NCBI GenBank assembly: GCA_023667045.1
Contig: JAMPAU010000001.1
Span: 516,998 to 580,997, forward strand
Direction: 5' to 3'
DNA from: Ruminococcus flavefaciens
Lineage (GTDB): Bacteria > Bacillota > Clostridia > Oscillospirales > Ruminococcaceae
DNA length: 64,000 bases
Positions 25,302-35,671 of the stretch are shown in pieces (within the stretch, counting starts at the first letter, position 1; each line of letters begins with the position of its first letter). The notes below the pieces were generated by a model. That model did no database searches. It saw nothing but the letters and a program-made list of their open reading frames with translations, and was not told the origin of the DNA. Made by a program: the position numbers and the translations under genes.

Positions 25302-26414
25302 TTATGCCGGATAGTAGAAGTCAAGCAGTAGCTCCACGACAAGCGAATATGATTTTATGCCGTCGGTGCGACCGTTAGTTTTGATATTTGTATCAATCGC
25401 ATTTGTGGAGACTGTGCTTACTGTTTCAGTGGGGATTACTTCTTTTTTTTCGTTTTCCTCCCAGTAGTTTTCGGGCAGGAATCTGAACCAGTCACGGCGG
25501 ACGTTATCGGAGATATTATCAGTAAGATAAAAAGCTCCGGATATATTCTGATTGTAGATTTCATTGTGGACATATTCAAGGGCAGAAAGATACCCCGAAT
25601 ACTGAAAACTTAAATCGTCACTGCACTGTGTTGTAGCATAGAAAGATATAAAATTAGCCTCGTCCTCTTGAATAAAGCCTTTAAGGTGCGAAAACTCATG
25701 GCAGACTGTTTCCGGAAGATTAGTACGGCACATATCGTCATTGTAGTTTGCTTCAAGCGAAAACGGAAAATATATCCCCGAAAGATGAGACTGGCTCATA
25801 AAGTAAGAAAACTGTATAGGTTTGGCTTTAGGATAGTAGCCTTTAAGCTGAGGGAAAGTCTCACCGGCTTTTTTCATGGCACGGCGAGCTTCTGTGTTAA
25901 CGTCTCCGGTAAACTCAAAGCAGTTCATTTCGTCACGTGGGACTTGTTCGGCGAGGGCGTTAGCCTTATCTATGAGAGCCGAGTAAAGTTCTGTAATCTG
26001 ACTTTCTGTATGGTCTGAATGGCTGAGGTATTTTTCAGAAAAAGGTCTGCACTGATACATTATAAAGCAGTTCATAGTTTCCGTCGTCAGAATGAAAGTA
26101 AAGGCAAGAAGATATATAAATCCTGCAACAGATGCGGTTTTACGTCGGAAATTTTTCCCAAAAATCAGCAGTAAAACAGTACAGGGAATACCAGCCAGCA
26201 CGAGCAGTATTCCCAGTATGATAAGTATTTCACCGACTGAAAACGGCAACAGTCCGCTTATAAATGAAAACGGATTTGAAATCAACGGAAAGATTTTCTC
26301 CGTGTAGAAGTCCGCAAACGGACTGCACAGCCGTGCCAGTATATTAAGCAGTACCATAAACAGACATAGTGCAGTCAGTACAGAATATCTTTTTTTGATA
26401 CGCAGTTTTTTCAT
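25302..26414 (-). CDS. DUF3810 membrane metallopeptidase-like protein
   Basis: A 370-residue protein with three N-terminal membrane segments (about 14-33, 58-85, 93-115) and an extracellular domain containing VCHEFSHLKGFIQEDEANF: an HExxH-like HEFSH zinc site with a downstream Glu. This matches DUF3810, predicted zinc peptidases. It starts 2 nt after the dockerin esterase stop without its own ribosome site, so the two are probably coupled. Confidence 0.8.
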   Translation of the reverse strand: MKKLRIKKRYSVLTALCLFMVLLNILARLCSPFADFYTEKIFPLISNPFSFISGLLPFSVGEILIILGILLVLAGIPCTVLLLIFGKNFRRKTASVAGFIYLLAFTFILTTETMNCFIMYQCRPFSEKYLSHSDHTESQITELYSALIDKANALAEQVPRDEMNCFEFTGDVNTEARRAMKKAGETFPQLKGYYPKAKPIQFSYFMSQSHLSGIYFPFSLEANYNDDMCRTNLPETVCHEFSHLKGFIQEDEANFISFYATTQCSDDLSFQYSGYLSALEYVHNEIYNQNISGAFYLTDNISDNVRRDWFRFLPENYWEENEKKEVIPTETVSTVSTNAIDTNIKTNGRTDGIKSYSLVVELLLDFYYPA

Positions 26415-26416
26415 TT

Positions 26417-27892
26417 TTACTGAGCAGCGTTAATCTGTTCTTGGTTCATGAAAGCAAATATATTAACTGCTTCTTCGCCTGCTGGAAGTGTTGAGAGATA
26501 AGCATAGTACATTGAAACGTATGTAGCATCCATTGCATCAATTGCACCGTCGTAGTTTACATCACCGAGTTTATTCTGTTCTTTTGTGAAAGTAGGCACG
26601 CCGGTTGTAGAAAGTTCTGCATATTCAATAAGTATAGCAGTAGCGTCTACAGCGTCAACAATGCCGTCGTCATTTACGTCGCCGGGAACAACTTTTTCCG
26701 GAATTGCTTCAACGATTTCTTCCATAGCAAGAGGCGGATAATCGGCTATATCTTCAATGCTGTCAAGAGTAGCAACAAGGAGAGAGGGCTGTTCTTCGCC
26801 TGTTTCTGGGTCAACTTCACGTACAGCAGGAGCAGGTGTAACCATTTCGCCTGTTTCTTCGTCCTTTACCTTAATTTTGTTAAGGAGTGCTGAGGCAATA
26901 GCAACGTGACCTTTTTGGTTCGGGTGGAAGTCCATAGTTTTTTCACCTTCTTCTGCCTCAGTTGGTTCTTGCATATCTGTAAAGTAGTATGCATAACCGG
27001 GAGTAGCATTTGAAGACTGTGAAACATCTTCGAGAGCGGTAAATGTCTGTAAAACGTCTACTACTTCAATATCTTCAACTTTCTGGAGTTCCTCTCTGAA
27101 AGTTACAGTTACCTCATTGAGTGTTGAGCGGAGCTGTGTAAGCATTGCAGCATATCCTTCGCCGTAATTTTTGTTTACAAATTCGGGAGAGAGCTGGAAA
27201 GGCTGATATACAGTCTGTATGATAATCTGTGCGTCGGGGTTTATTTCTTTTATAGCCTTTACGGACTCTTCAATGTTTGCCATTATCATATTATGAATAA
27301 CGCCTTGATTTTCACCGTAAGCATTTGAGCCCTCTGTGAGACGGAGATTCATTGAAAATGCTCTGAGTTCAGTATTAATAGCGAGCTGTTCTTTCATACC
27401 GCCATTTGCAAAATCCTTGAGACCGTCCTGGTCGAGCATTGCTTTTATAGTGTCCTGATTAGGCTTTTCCGGAATATCATCTGCTGTATATCCCTCATTC
27501 AGAAGGTCGTTTTTTGAGGCAAATTCAAGAAGCTGTTTAAATCCGTACTGCATCATATCGTTACCACCGATAGAAACAACAACTACTTCAGAATTGGCTA
27601 TAGATTCTTTCTGTTCTTCGCTTGGATTTTTAAGAGTATCAGCGAGCCTTTCGGAATCCATATTGTAGCCGGCAAAACTGTCAAGATTACAGCCGAGATA
27701 GTCGGCACAGAGCTGTGAATACGAATATTCGTCACCACTGAGGTTATCGCTCATAGAGAGACTGTCGCCGAGTACTACCATATTATTGACGGTAGGGGCG
27801 GTATTATCTGTACCCTCAGCAAACACGCTTGTAGAAACAACTGCTGAAAGCGAAAGAGAAGCTGCCATAATTAATGATAAGCATTTTTTCAT
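26417..27892 (-). CDS. Dockerin-bearing SGNH/GDSL esterase
   Basis: A 491-residue secreted protein. Signal peptide about 1-25; SGNH hydrolase about 36-340 with GDSLS (42-46), GGND (109-112) and DFHPN (321-325) giving Ser, Gly/Asn and His/Asp; type I dockerin about 404-470 with two complete Ca-loops (GDVNDDGIVDAVDAT and GDVNYDGAIDAMDAT). It is probably a carbohydrate esterase of the cellulosome removing acetyl or similar groups from plant polysaccharide. It is followed by the DUF3810 gene. Confidence 0.9.
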   Translation of the reverse strand: MKKCLSLIMAASLSLSAVVSTSVFAEGTDNTAPTVNNMVVLGDSLSMSDNLSGDEYSYSQLCADYLGCNLDSFAGYNMDSERLADTLKNPSEEQKESIANSEVVVVSIGGNDMMQYGFKQLLEFASKNDLLNEGYTADDIPEKPNQDTIKAMLDQDGLKDFANGGMKEQLAINTELRAFSMNLRLTEGSNAYGENQGVIHNMIMANIEESVKAIKEINPDAQIIIQTVYQPFQLSPEFVNKNYGEGYAAMLTQLRSTLNEVTVTFREELQKVEDIEVVDVLQTFTALEDVSQSSNATPGYAYYFTDMQEPTEAEEGEKTMDFHPNQKGHVAIASALLNKIKVKDEETGEMVTPAPAVREVDPETGEEQPSLLVATLDSIEDIADYPPLAMEEIVEAIPEKVVPGDVNDDGIVDAVDATAILIEYAELSTTGVPTFTKEQNKLGDVNYDGAIDAMDATYVSMYYAYLSTLPAGEEAVNIFAFMNQEQINAAQ

Positions 27893-27936
27893 ATTAAATC
27901 CTCCTAAGATTAATCTGTGTTTTTTGGCATAAACTA

Positions 27937-27965
27937 ATTATACATTATTTTTTTAATTATGTCAA
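27937..27965 (-). promoter_or_regulatory. Promoter of dockerin esterase gene
   Basis: TTGACA (27960-27965), 17-nt spacer, TATAAT (27937-27942): full consensus on the minus strand. Confidence 0.85.
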
Positions 27966-28049
27966 GCAGTAATTAATAACATTCATGGATTATTTTTTTA
28001 AAATATATGCAGTAATAAGTTATTTACAGCTTGATTATGAATTTTTTAC

Positions 28050-28078
28050 TTGACAAAACAGGTGCATAATAGTATAAT
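28050..28078 (+). promoter_or_regulatory. Promoter of yfmF-yfmH-lgt-folD unit
   Basis: TTGACA (28050-28055), 17-nt spacer, TATAAT (28073-28078): full consensus. Confidence 0.85.
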
Positions 28079-28123
28079 GAATAATAAAAAGATATAATCT
28101 ATCAGACGGGAGTGTAAAGATTA

Positions 28124-29380
28124 ATGAAATACAACAGAACAGAACTTGCCGGAAGTATCGGCTTTACGTCAGTTATTGACAAAAAATTCAAGACCGCACA
28201 TATTATGGTGCGGTTTATGACAAAACTTTCTAAAGATACCGCCTCCGCTAATGTCATAGGCACAGATGTGCTTACTTATTCAACAAGCACTTTTCCGGCT
28301 CTTTCACAGCTTAATGAAAAACTTTCTTCGCTTTACGGAGCAGGTCTTTCTTCGTTCTCCAATAAAAAAGGAGACGTGCAGATACTGGGCGTAAGTGCTT
28401 CTTCTATCGTTAACCGCTATGCAATCGACGGTGAAGACGTGGAGGGCGAAATACTTTCCATTCTGAAAGACAGCATATTCAGCCCGAATGTACATGACGG
28501 AAAATTTGATGATGAATCTTTCAGAATCACAAAAAAGGAACTCCTCGACCGCATAGACGCTGAAATAAACAACAAGCGTGGCTATGCACTTTCGAGAGCC
28601 TCACAGACGGCTTTCAGGGGCGAACCGGCAGAGGTTTCTGTTTACGGTACAAAAGAATCCGCTGAAGCTGTTACTGCTGAGAGTGCCTACTCTGCATACC
28701 TCAATCTGCTGAAAACCGCACCGGTTGAGATTATGTATGTAGCACCGGAAGAAAACCCTGCTGTTATCGAGACTTTCAAAAAGAGCTTTTCAGAAATAGA
28801 ACGTACTCCAGAAACAGTGGCTTTTCATGCACCCAGTCCGCTTAAACCGGAAGTCATTACAGAATCAGAGACTTTTGACGTAAGGCAGTGCAAGATGGTT
28901 ATGACTTTCAAGTATGATTCAGACGACAAGTATGCTCTGAAAATGCTTAATACCATATGGGGCGAAACACCTGTTTCAAAGCTCTTCATGAATGTCCGTG
29001 AAAAGATGAGCCTGTGCTACTATTGTGCAAGCCGTACTAATGGTTACAAGAAAACCATATCGGTTGATATAGGCGTTGAGAGAAACAACATAGAAAAGGC
29101 AAAGGCTGAAATACTTCACCAGCTTGATGAGATAAGAAACGGCAATATCACTGATGAGGAAATCGCAAGTGCAAGGCTCAGTCTCGACAATGCCTTTACT
29201 TCAATAGGTGATACTCCGTCATCGTATTCCGCATGGTATTTTGACTGTCTCTGTGATGGCGAAGTAATGACACCGCAGGAAAAATTCCAGAAGTATGCAG
29301 GAGTAACCAAAGAGGATATAATCAGTTCCGCAAAGGCACTCAGCCTTGACAGCATTTATATAATGTATGACAAGGAGTGA
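28124..29380 (+). CDS. yfmF: M16-family protein, YfmF-like (non-catalytic)
   Basis: A 418-residue insulinase-fold protein lacking the HxxEH zinc motif, as is usual for the YfmF half of the YfmF/YfmH pair. Features include an early FKTAHIMVRFM strand, the LYGAGLSS region and a C-terminal M16 half. Homologues in Bacillus are linked to EF-P 5-aminopentanol modification. Here it would be the inactive partner of the YfmH-like protein at 29764. Confidence 0.85.
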   Translation: MKYNRTELAGSIGFTSVIDKKFKTAHIMVRFMTKLSKDTASANVIGTDVLTYSTSTFPALSQLNEKLSSLYGAGLSSFSNKKGDVQILGVSASSIVNRYAIDGEDVEGEILSILKDSIFSPNVHDGKFDDESFRITKKELLDRIDAEINNKRGYALSRASQTAFRGEPAEVSVYGTKESAEAVTAESAYSAYLNLLKTAPVEIMYVAPEENPAVIETFKKSFSEIERTPETVAFHAPSPLKPEVITESETFDVRQCKMVMTFKYDSDDKYALKMLNTIWGETPVSKLFMNVREKMSLCYYCASRTNGYKKTISVDIGVERNNIEKAKAEILHQLDEIRNGNITDEEIASARLSLDNAFTSIGDTPSSYSAWYFDCLCDGEVMTPQEKFQKYAGVTKEDIISSAKALSLDSIYIMYDKE

Positions 29381-29386
29381 TTTTTT

Positions 29387-29737
29387 ATGGATATACGGGA
29401 AACTGCCCATGATATTATAGATAAGTTCACTGATGAGCAGTTGCAGGCTTTTGTGACATTATTTGCTGATGTGGCAGATGATGATATTGACGATGATGTT
29501 GTTGTTGACTGGTTTGACGAAGAAGAAACGTCAGAAAGTGAAATCAGTCCGATAAAAGAGGAAGTCAGAAAGGGATTTGATTACTCAAAGATTAAATTCG
29601 ATGACCCCGAAGTACAACAATTTTGGGATTTGGCAGTCAGTTCTTATTTATCAAGTCCGGATAAAGAAATGTTCGATAAAATGATTGAAGACAGTATGAA
29701 TAGTATCAGAGAGAAAAGGAAAAAATCCGCACAGTAA
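29387..29737 (+). CDS. Small acidic protein between yfmF and yfmH
   Basis: A 116-residue protein. The helical N-terminus (AHDIIDKFTDEQLQAFVTLF) resembles the start of small antitoxin-like or DUF2281-type proteins; then comes a very acidic stretch (DDDIDDDVVVDWFDEEE) and a basic tail. AAGGAG precedes the ATG, and it sits in the same transcript as the peptidase genes. No toxin partner adjoins it. Function unknown. Confidence 0.65.
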   Translation: MDIRETAHDIIDKFTDEQLQAFVTLFADVADDDIDDDVVVDWFDEEETSESEISPIKEEVRKGFDYSKIKFDDPEVQQFWDLAVSSYLSSPDKEMFDKMIEDSMNSIREKRKKSAQ

Positions 29738-29763
29738 TACTACAAATAAGGAGGAGCAGAATA

Positions 29764-31047
29764 ATGGAGAAAAAAATTCTTACAAGTCAGCAGACAGGCG
29801 ACAAGTGCATTTATGTCAAGCACAAGAGCGGACTTGATATATATATATGCGAAATGGAAGGCTTCAGCAGTGTAGAAGCACTTTTCGGCACTAAATACGG
29901 CTCTATAAACACAATGTTCAAAATGAACGAAGACAAGGAATATACAGTAGTTCCGGAGGGTATAGCACACTTCCTTGAACACAAACTCTTTGAAAATGAA
30001 GACTGCGACGTTTTTGAACTCTATGCCAAAACAGGTGCAAACGGCAACGCCTATACTTCTTTTGACAGAACGTGCTACCTTTTCAGCTGTTCAAAGAATT
30101 ATCAGGAATCACTGAAAATACTGCTTGATTTCGTTCAGAAACCGTACTTTACTAAAGCAAGCGTTGACAAGGAGCAGGGCATTATCGGACAGGAAATTCA
30201 GATGACAAACGATAACCCCGAATGGAGAGTATTTTTCAATATGCTCCGCTGTATGTACCACAACCACCCCGTGAAGATTGACATTGCCGGCACTATCGAG
30301 AGCATAGCTCAGATTGACGCTGACTTGCTTTACAAGTGCTACAATACTTTCTATAACCTCAATAATATGGTTCTTTCTATCGCCGGAAACATAAACGCCG
30401 ATGAGGTTTTGGCTATATGCGACGAATATCTTAAACCTTGCGAGGACAAGGGACTTGAAACTGTATTTCCGGAAGAACCGGACAGCATTGTGCAGTCTGA
30501 AATATACGAAACCCAGCCGGTAGGTACGCCGATATTCCATATAGGCTATAAGTGTACTCCATGCGATAAGCAGGAAAGGCTTGATAAAAATATTGCACTT
30601 AGTATTGCTTCAGCACTCATTACCGACGCTTCTTCCGATATGTACCAGAGACTTCTCAAAGAGGAAGTAATCAATTCAAGTTTCGGCTCTGAGATTTTCT
30701 GCGGTGACGGATATTTTTCAGTTATATTCGCCGGAGAGTCAGTAGCTCCGGAAAAAGTAAGGGATTCACTTGTTGCCGAAATAAAGAGAATTTCCGCTGA
30801 GGGTATAGTAGAAAAAGATTTCCAGAGAATAAAGAAATCAATGTACGGTGCTTTAATCAGACAGCTTAACAACGTTGAGGCTGTAGCAAGTATGATGATT
30901 GGTGCATATATGGCAGATACTTTGCCGTATGATATAATAGATACTGTTTCCAGCATGACAAGTGAAAAGGTTCTTGAGTATATCCGCCGTGAACTCAGCG
31001 AGGATAAGCTTGTTATGTCAGTAGTTGAGGGAGAATCAGATGACTGA
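29764..31047 (+). CDS. yfmH: M16-family zinc peptidase, YfmH-like
   Basis: A 427-residue protein with the inverted zinc site HFLEH (69-73) and downstream Glu ligand region (EQGIIGQEIQ, about 137-147), so it is the catalytic partner of YfmF. The two together should form the usual M16 clamshell. GGAGGAG precedes the ATG. Its end overlaps lgt by 8 nt. Confidence 0.87.
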   Translation: MEKKILTSQQTGDKCIYVKHKSGLDIYICEMEGFSSVEALFGTKYGSINTMFKMNEDKEYTVVPEGIAHFLEHKLFENEDCDVFELYAKTGANGNAYTSFDRTCYLFSCSKNYQESLKILLDFVQKPYFTKASVDKEQGIIGQEIQMTNDNPEWRVFFNMLRCMYHNHPVKIDIAGTIESIAQIDADLLYKCYNTFYNLNNMVLSIAGNINADEVLAICDEYLKPCEDKGLETVFPEEPDSIVQSEIYETQPVGTPIFHIGYKCTPCDKQERLDKNIALSIASALITDASSDMYQRLLKEEVINSSFGSEIFCGDGYFSVIFAGESVAPEKVRDSLVAEIKRISAEGIVEKDFQRIKKSMYGALIRQLNNVEAVASMMIGAYMADTLPYDIIDTVSSMTSEKVLEYIRRELSEDKLVMSVVEGESDD

Positions 31048-32050
31048 CGTTCAGGCTATTACAGACCCTTTTGAGATACAGTTTCCCCGACTTAACTGGA
31101 CTTTTCATATAAATCCTACTGCCTTTACTATATTCGGAATAGATATACAGTGGTATGGAATTATAATAACATTCGGACTTGTGCTTGCTCTGATATATGT
31201 TATGCCGAAAATGAAACGTTTCGGGCTTGACGCTGAAAGGGCTTTGGACGCTATAATAGGCGGTGTTCTCGGCGGTATAGTCGGAGCGAGAGCTTATTAT
31301 GTAATTCTCAACTGGGAAGACTACAGGGGAGATTTCAAGGCTATCATAAATACACGTAACGGCGGTCTTGCGATTTACGGCGGTATAATAGGTGCGATAG
31401 CTGTCGGTCTTATAATATGCAAGATACGGAAAGTCAAATTTCTGCCCATGCTTGATATAACAGTGCTTGGTTTTCTGATAGGGCAGGGCATAGGTCGCTG
31501 GGGCAATTTTGTAAATCAAGAGGCTTTCGGCACTAATACCGGAAATATTTTCGGCATGACAGGCGGTGAGATTCAAGCCACTATTCTGCGTAATACAGCC
31601 TATTCCGACGGCAGTATGGCTGGGCTTGATATGAATTATCTCCAGACGGTTCACCCATGTTTCCTGTATGAATCGGCGTGGTGTCTTTTAGGATTTCTGC
31701 TCATCTCGACATACTCAAAGCACCGCAAGTACGACGGGCAGATTTTACTGATGTATATGGCATGGTATGGTGCGGAAAGATTTATAGTTGAGGGTCTCCG
31801 CACTGACAGCCTTATGGCAGGAGGTATAAGATTTTCACAGATTTTGTCGCTTGTCATACTTGTGATTTCAGTAGTTATACAGACTGTTATGTTTTTCAGA
31901 AGAAAACGCTGTCCGGAAAATTTCATACTGTACTGCGATACTGAAGAATCAAAAGAACTTCTGGAGCAGGCAAGACGTATGAGGTCGGGCGAAGATGACG
32001 GCACAGAATACGAGTCTATAACAGACGATGACGAAAGTTCAGACAATTAG
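31040..32050 (+). CDS. lgt: Prolipoprotein diacylglyceryl transferase
   Basis: A 336-residue multi-pass membrane enzyme that transfers diacylglycerol to lipobox cysteines. The signature [17 protein letters not shown] is intact, and the early GARAYYV and C-terminal EGLRTDS segments are typical. GAGGGAG fits ATG 31040. The polar C-terminal tail (about 290-336) is longer than average. It serves the lipoproteins seen elsewhere in the window. Confidence 0.93.
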   Translation: MTDVQAITDPFEIQFPRLNWTFHINPTAFTIFGIDIQWYGIIITFGLVLALIYVMPKMKRFGLDAERALDAIIGGVLGGIVGARAYYVILNWEDYRGDFKAIINTRNGGLAIYGGIIGAIAVGLIICKIRKVKFLPMLDITVLGFLIGQGIGRWGNFVNQEAFGTNTGNIFGMTGGEIQATILRNTAYSDGSMAGLDMNYLQTVHPCFLYESAWCLLGFLLISTYSKHRKYDGQILLMYMAWYGAERFIVEGLRTDSLMAGGIRFSQILSLVILVISVVIQTVMFFRRKRCPENFILYCDTEESKELLEQARRMRSGEDDGTEYESITDDDESSDN

Positions 32051-32118
32051 GAATTGTGTTATTCATAGTTCCTGTTGATATAAGGCATGAGAAAATATTA
32101 AGGAGGAAATTTTTTAAA

Positions 32119-32976
32119 ATGGCACAGATTATTAATGGCAAGGAAGTGTCTGCTTCTGTAAAGGCTGAGGTAGCAGAAGAAACAGCTAAACTCAGAGACG
32201 AAAAGGGTCTTAAAGTGGGACTGGCTGTTGTTATTGTCGGAAACAATCCGGCATCAAGAGTTTATGTAAACAACAAGAAAAAGGCTTGCGAGGAAGTCGG
32301 TTTTCAGTCCTTTGAGTACGCTCTTGACGAAAACACCACTCAGGAGCAGTTGCTTGACCTCGTGAACGTCCTCAACCGTGACGACAGAGTAAACGGTATA
32401 CTCGTGCAGTTACCGCTTCCGGCACATATCGACGAGACGGCAGTCATCAATGCTATCTCTCCTGCTAAGGACGTTGACGCTTTCCACCCTGTAAATGTCG
32501 GTCACATCATGATAGGAAACTATTCTTTCCTGCCGTGTACTCCTGCCGGAGTTATGCGACTTATTGAAAGTACCGGAACAGACATCACAGGCAAGCAGTG
32601 TGTTGTAATCGGCAGAAGTAATATTGTAGGCAAGCCACAGGCTATGCTCCTCTTACAGAAAAACGGCACAGTCACAATATGCCACTCAAAGACAAAGAAC
32701 CTCAAGGAAATCTGCCTTAGTGCTGATATTCTTGTTGTGGCAATCGGTCGTGCAAAGTTCGTAACCGGCGATATGATTAAAGAGGGTGCTGTCGTAATCG
32801 ACGTTGGCATGAACCGTGACGAAAACGGAAAACTCTGCGGAGACGTTGAATTTGAATCGGCTGAAAAGAAAGCCTCCTACATAACCCCCGTGCCGGGCGG
32901 TGTAGGTCCTATGACAATTTCAATGCTTATGAAAAATACTCTTACCGCCGCAAAACAGCAGGCAGGAATTGAGTAA
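32119..32976 (+). CDS. folD: Methylenetetrahydrofolate dehydrogenase/cyclohydrolase
   Basis: A 285-residue bifunctional FolD. Signatures: [14 protein letters not shown] (catalytic Lys region), QLPLPAHID, the Rossmann motif [12 protein letters not shown] and the C-terminal [15 protein letters not shown]. The frame opens at 32056, but AGGAGG at 32101 and the usual MAQII start fix ATG 32119. Last gene of the yfmF unit. Confidence 0.95.
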   Translation: MAQIINGKEVSASVKAEVAEETAKLRDEKGLKVGLAVVIVGNNPASRVYVNNKKKACEEVGFQSFEYALDENTTQEQLLDLVNVLNRDDRVNGILVQLPLPAHIDETAVINAISPAKDVDAFHPVNVGHIMIGNYSFLPCTPAGVMRLIESTGTDITGKQCVVIGRSNIVGKPQAMLLLQKNGTVTICHSKTKNLKEICLSADILVVAIGRAKFVTGDMIKEGAVVIDVGMNRDENGKLCGDVEFESAEKKASYITPVPGGVGPMTISMLMKNTLTAAKQQAGIE

Positions 32977-32992
32977 TAATTTTACAGAAGAA

Positions 32993-33024
32993 AACCTGCT
33001 GGACACTCCGGCGGGTTATTTTTT
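32993..33024 (+). terminator. Terminator after folD
   Basis: AACCTGCTGG / CCGGCGGGTT stem (two G-U pairs), loop ACACT, then A and a T run. Confidence 0.8.
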
Positions 33025-33085
33025 ACTGAAATTTCCTCTGTGATTAATTCTAATTATTACAAATTGCTACAAAATATTAAAGTTA

Positions 33086-33114
33086 TTGACTTTTTTAAAA
33101 ATACCGTGTAGAAT
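33086..33114 (+). promoter_or_regulatory. Promoter of MBOAT/SGNH pair
   Basis: TTGACT (33086-33091), 17-nt spacer, TAGAAT (33109-33114). Confidence 0.65.
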
Positions 33115-33191
33115 ATTAATAGCGGTCATATTTTCAATATAAGGACTGTAATATGAATATAAGAAAGAACAAAAAGAAAAAGGGTGGTAAA

Positions 33192-34583
33192 ATGGTTTTC
33201 AGCAGTCTGGAGTTTGTCTTCATATTCCTCCCTGCATTTCTGTTGCTTTATGGATTAAGTCCGCCGGCATATAAGAATGCAGTTATTTTTATTTGCAGCG
33301 TCATATTTTACGGCATGGGTGTTAAAAGTCCGGTATATATAGTGCTGTTTCTTCTGACGCTTCTTTTCAATTTTATTATAGGGCAGTTTATAGGGGCTTT
33401 TCCGAAAAGTAAAAAAGTGTGGCTGATAATCGGCATTGTTTTTAACTTTTGGTGGTTGCTTTTCTTCAAATACACAGGTTTTGCGTTTGAGAATATAAAC
33501 GCATTTTTTCACTCAGAACTTCCAGTTAAGGATATTATACTGCCAATCGGAATAAGCTTTTATACATTCCAGAATGTTTCATATATAATTGACGTTTACA
33601 GGGGAAAAGCAGACCCCGAAAAGAACATAATAAACTATGGTGCGTACATAAGTATGTTTCCGCAGTTGATAGCAGGACCTATTGTAACGTATCAGACGGT
33701 TGCGGAACAGCTTAAAGACCGTCACCACGCTATCGCAAAGGTTGAGGACGGTTTAAAGACCTTTACTATAGGACTTGGCTATAAAGTACTGATTGCCAAT
33801 CAGCTTTCTGGACTGTGGAGCGATATTTCAATGATAGGCTATGAAAGTATTTCCACACCGCTTGCATGGCTCGGAATAATCGCATACTCCTTTCAGCTTT
33901 ACTTTGACTTTTACGGATATTCACTCATGGCTATCGGTCTCGGCAAGATAATGGGTTTTGACCTTCCGACAAACTTCGACTATCCGTATCTTTCGCTCAC
34001 TATGACGGAATTTTGGAGACGTTGGCACATCACGCTCGGCTCATGGTTCAGAGAATACATATACATTCCACTGGGTGGCAACAGAAAAGGCAAAACAAGA
34101 CAGATTCTCAATACTCTCGCCGTATGGCTTTTTACAGGTCTGTGGCATGGTGCAAGCTGGAATTTCGTGCTGTGGGGACTTGTGCTGTTTATTCTGATAA
34201 TAACTGAAAAATTCTGGATTGGTGAATTTCTTAACAAGCACAAGATTGCCGGTCACTGCTATATGTTCTTGATAATTCCTGTCACATGGCTTATATTTGC
34301 CATTACTGATTTTCATGAACTCGGCATATACTTTAAGAGACTGTTTCCGTTCATTCCGCAGGAAAAGGGCGTTATACTTGACGGGGACTATATCAAATAT
34401 CTGAAAATATACTGGAAATTCTTTGTTGCAGGAATAATCTTCTCCACAAGATTACCGCAGAAACTTTACACAAGATTCAAAAAAACTTTTGTATGTGCCA
34501 TTATACTGCTTGCGATATTCTGGGGAGCTGTATACTGTATGTACAAAGGCATGAACGACCCGTTTATGTATTTCAGATTCTGA
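33192..34583 (+). CDS. MBOAT-family O-acyltransferase (AlgI/DltB-like)
   Basis: A 463-residue polytopic membrane protein. MVFSSLEFVFIFLP is the standard AlgI-like N-terminus, TEFWRRWHITLGSWFREYIY, directly followed by IPLGG, is the MBOAT signature, and WHGASWNF carries the catalytic His. It moves acyl groups across the membrane to surface polysaccharide. ATG 33192 is chosen, although an upstream ATG at 33153 also has an AAGGA site. Followed by an SGNH protein that probably completes the acyl transfer outside. Confidence 0.9.
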   Translation: MVFSSLEFVFIFLPAFLLLYGLSPPAYKNAVIFICSVIFYGMGVKSPVYIVLFLLTLLFNFIIGQFIGAFPKSKKVWLIIGIVFNFWWLLFFKYTGFAFENINAFFHSELPVKDIILPIGISFYTFQNVSYIIDVYRGKADPEKNIINYGAYISMFPQLIAGPIVTYQTVAEQLKDRHHAIAKVEDGLKTFTIGLGYKVLIANQLSGLWSDISMIGYESISTPLAWLGIIAYSFQLYFDFYGYSLMAIGLGKIMGFDLPTNFDYPYLSLTMTEFWRRWHITLGSWFREYIYIPLGGNRKGKTRQILNTLAVWLFTGLWHGASWNFVLWGLVLFILIITEKFWIGEFLNKHKIAGHCYMFLIIPVTWLIFAITDFHELGIYFKRLFPFIPQEKGVILDGDYIKYLKIYWKFFVAGIIFSTRLPQKLYTRFKKTFVCAIILLAIFWGAVYCMYKGMNDPFMYFRF

Positions 34584-34602
34584 TTTTAAGGGAGATAACA
34601 GA

Positions 34603-35553
34603 ATGAAAAAATTCAAACAATGTATGTATACGATTCTTCTGATGATAACATGCTTTGTTGCTTCGCCTATGATTTTTAAGCAGATATGGCAAAGCAGTAA
34701 GGAAATAGAGCCTGCTTCTTCAAAGAAACCTCCGGTGATAGACATTAACAACAAAACAACCGAGCCGACGGAAAATACTTCTGTGCCGAAAAATAACTCT
34801 GAAAATCCTGCCGAAGATGTACCGGATTCAACAGCACCGTATACTGAGCCGGTAACTACCGCACCGCTTCCGCCTGCTCCTGTCTTTGTAAAGAGTGATT
34901 CGTCATATTTCGACGACGCTCTCTTTATCGGCGATTCACGCACTGTAGGTATATACGAATACGGTACTCTTAAAAATGCTGATTACTTCTGTAGTGTAGG
35001 ACTTGCCTCATATAAGATAGAAAGCGAATATATAAACGGCACTTCAATCTATGATATGCTTTCTTCTGAGCAGTACGGAAAAGTCTATATCATGCTCGGC
35101 ATAAATGAGGTCGGAAACGATTTCGACTATACAATGAATGCCTTTGTCAAGCTGATAAATCTTGTAAAGGAATATCAGCCCGATTCGCTGATTTATATTA
35201 TGGGTAATCTTCATGTTACTCAGACAAGGCAGTTACAGGGCGATACCATAAACAACGAAAATATAAATAGTCTCAATTCTGCTATGGCTGAATTTGCTGA
35301 CGGCGAAAAAGTTTTCTACCTTGATGTAAATGAAATATTTGATGATTCAGACGGCAACCTCATGTCTGAATGCAGTAACGACGGCGTACACGTGCTTGCA
35401 AAATACTATCAGACATGGTGTGACTGGCTCTGTATGAATACCGTGCCGGCAGAATCTGAGCAGGAAGAAACAGAAGAAAATACTGAAACAATTCCCGAAA
35501 ATTTCGACTTTACCTATGAACAGAATGACGAAAACGGCGGTTTATACTACTGA
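34603..35553 (+). CDS. Extracellular SGNH hydrolase-like protein
   Basis: A 316-residue protein with an N-terminal membrane anchor (about 7-25), a Pro/Thr/Glu spacer and an SGNH domain from about 98: FIGDSRTVG (catalytic Ser), MLGINEVGND (Asn block) and CSNDGVHVL (Asp/His). Directly downstream of an MBOAT gene this is the typical partner that attaches acetyl to polysaccharide outside the cell. AAGGGAG precedes the ATG. Confidence 0.82.
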   Translation: MKKFKQCMYTILLMITCFVASPMIFKQIWQSSKEIEPASSKKPPVIDINNKTTEPTENTSVPKNNSENPAEDVPDSTAPYTEPVTTAPLPPAPVFVKSDSSYFDDALFIGDSRTVGIYEYGTLKNADYFCSVGLASYKIESEYINGTSIYDMLSSEQYGKVYIMLGINEVGNDFDYTMNAFVKLINLVKEYQPDSLIYIMGNLHVTQTRQLQGDTINNENINSLNSAMAEFADGEKVFYLDVNEIFDDSDGNLMSECSNDGVHVLAKYYQTWCDWLCMNTVPAESEQEETEENTETIPENFDFTYEQNDENGGLYY

Positions 35554-35572
35554 TTATATTTTTCCGGATAAT

Positions 35573-35597
35573 ATTATAAATACTATCCGGATTTTTT
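35573..35597 (+). terminator. Terminator after SGNH gene
   Basis: TCCGGATA (35573-35580) / TATCCGGA (35584-35591) followed by six T. The loop is only 3 nt in this tight form. Confidence 0.75.
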
Positions 35598-35598
35598 A

Positions 35599-35627
35599 TT
35601 GACAAGTTTATGTATTTATGATAAAAT
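35599..35627 (+). promoter_or_regulatory. Promoter of PP2C gene
   Basis: TTGACA (35599-35604), 17-nt spacer, TAAAAT (35622-35627). Confidence 0.7.
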
Positions 35628-35671
35628 TAATATGATATTTTGTACTATTTTAATGAACTGAGGGTGATGTT

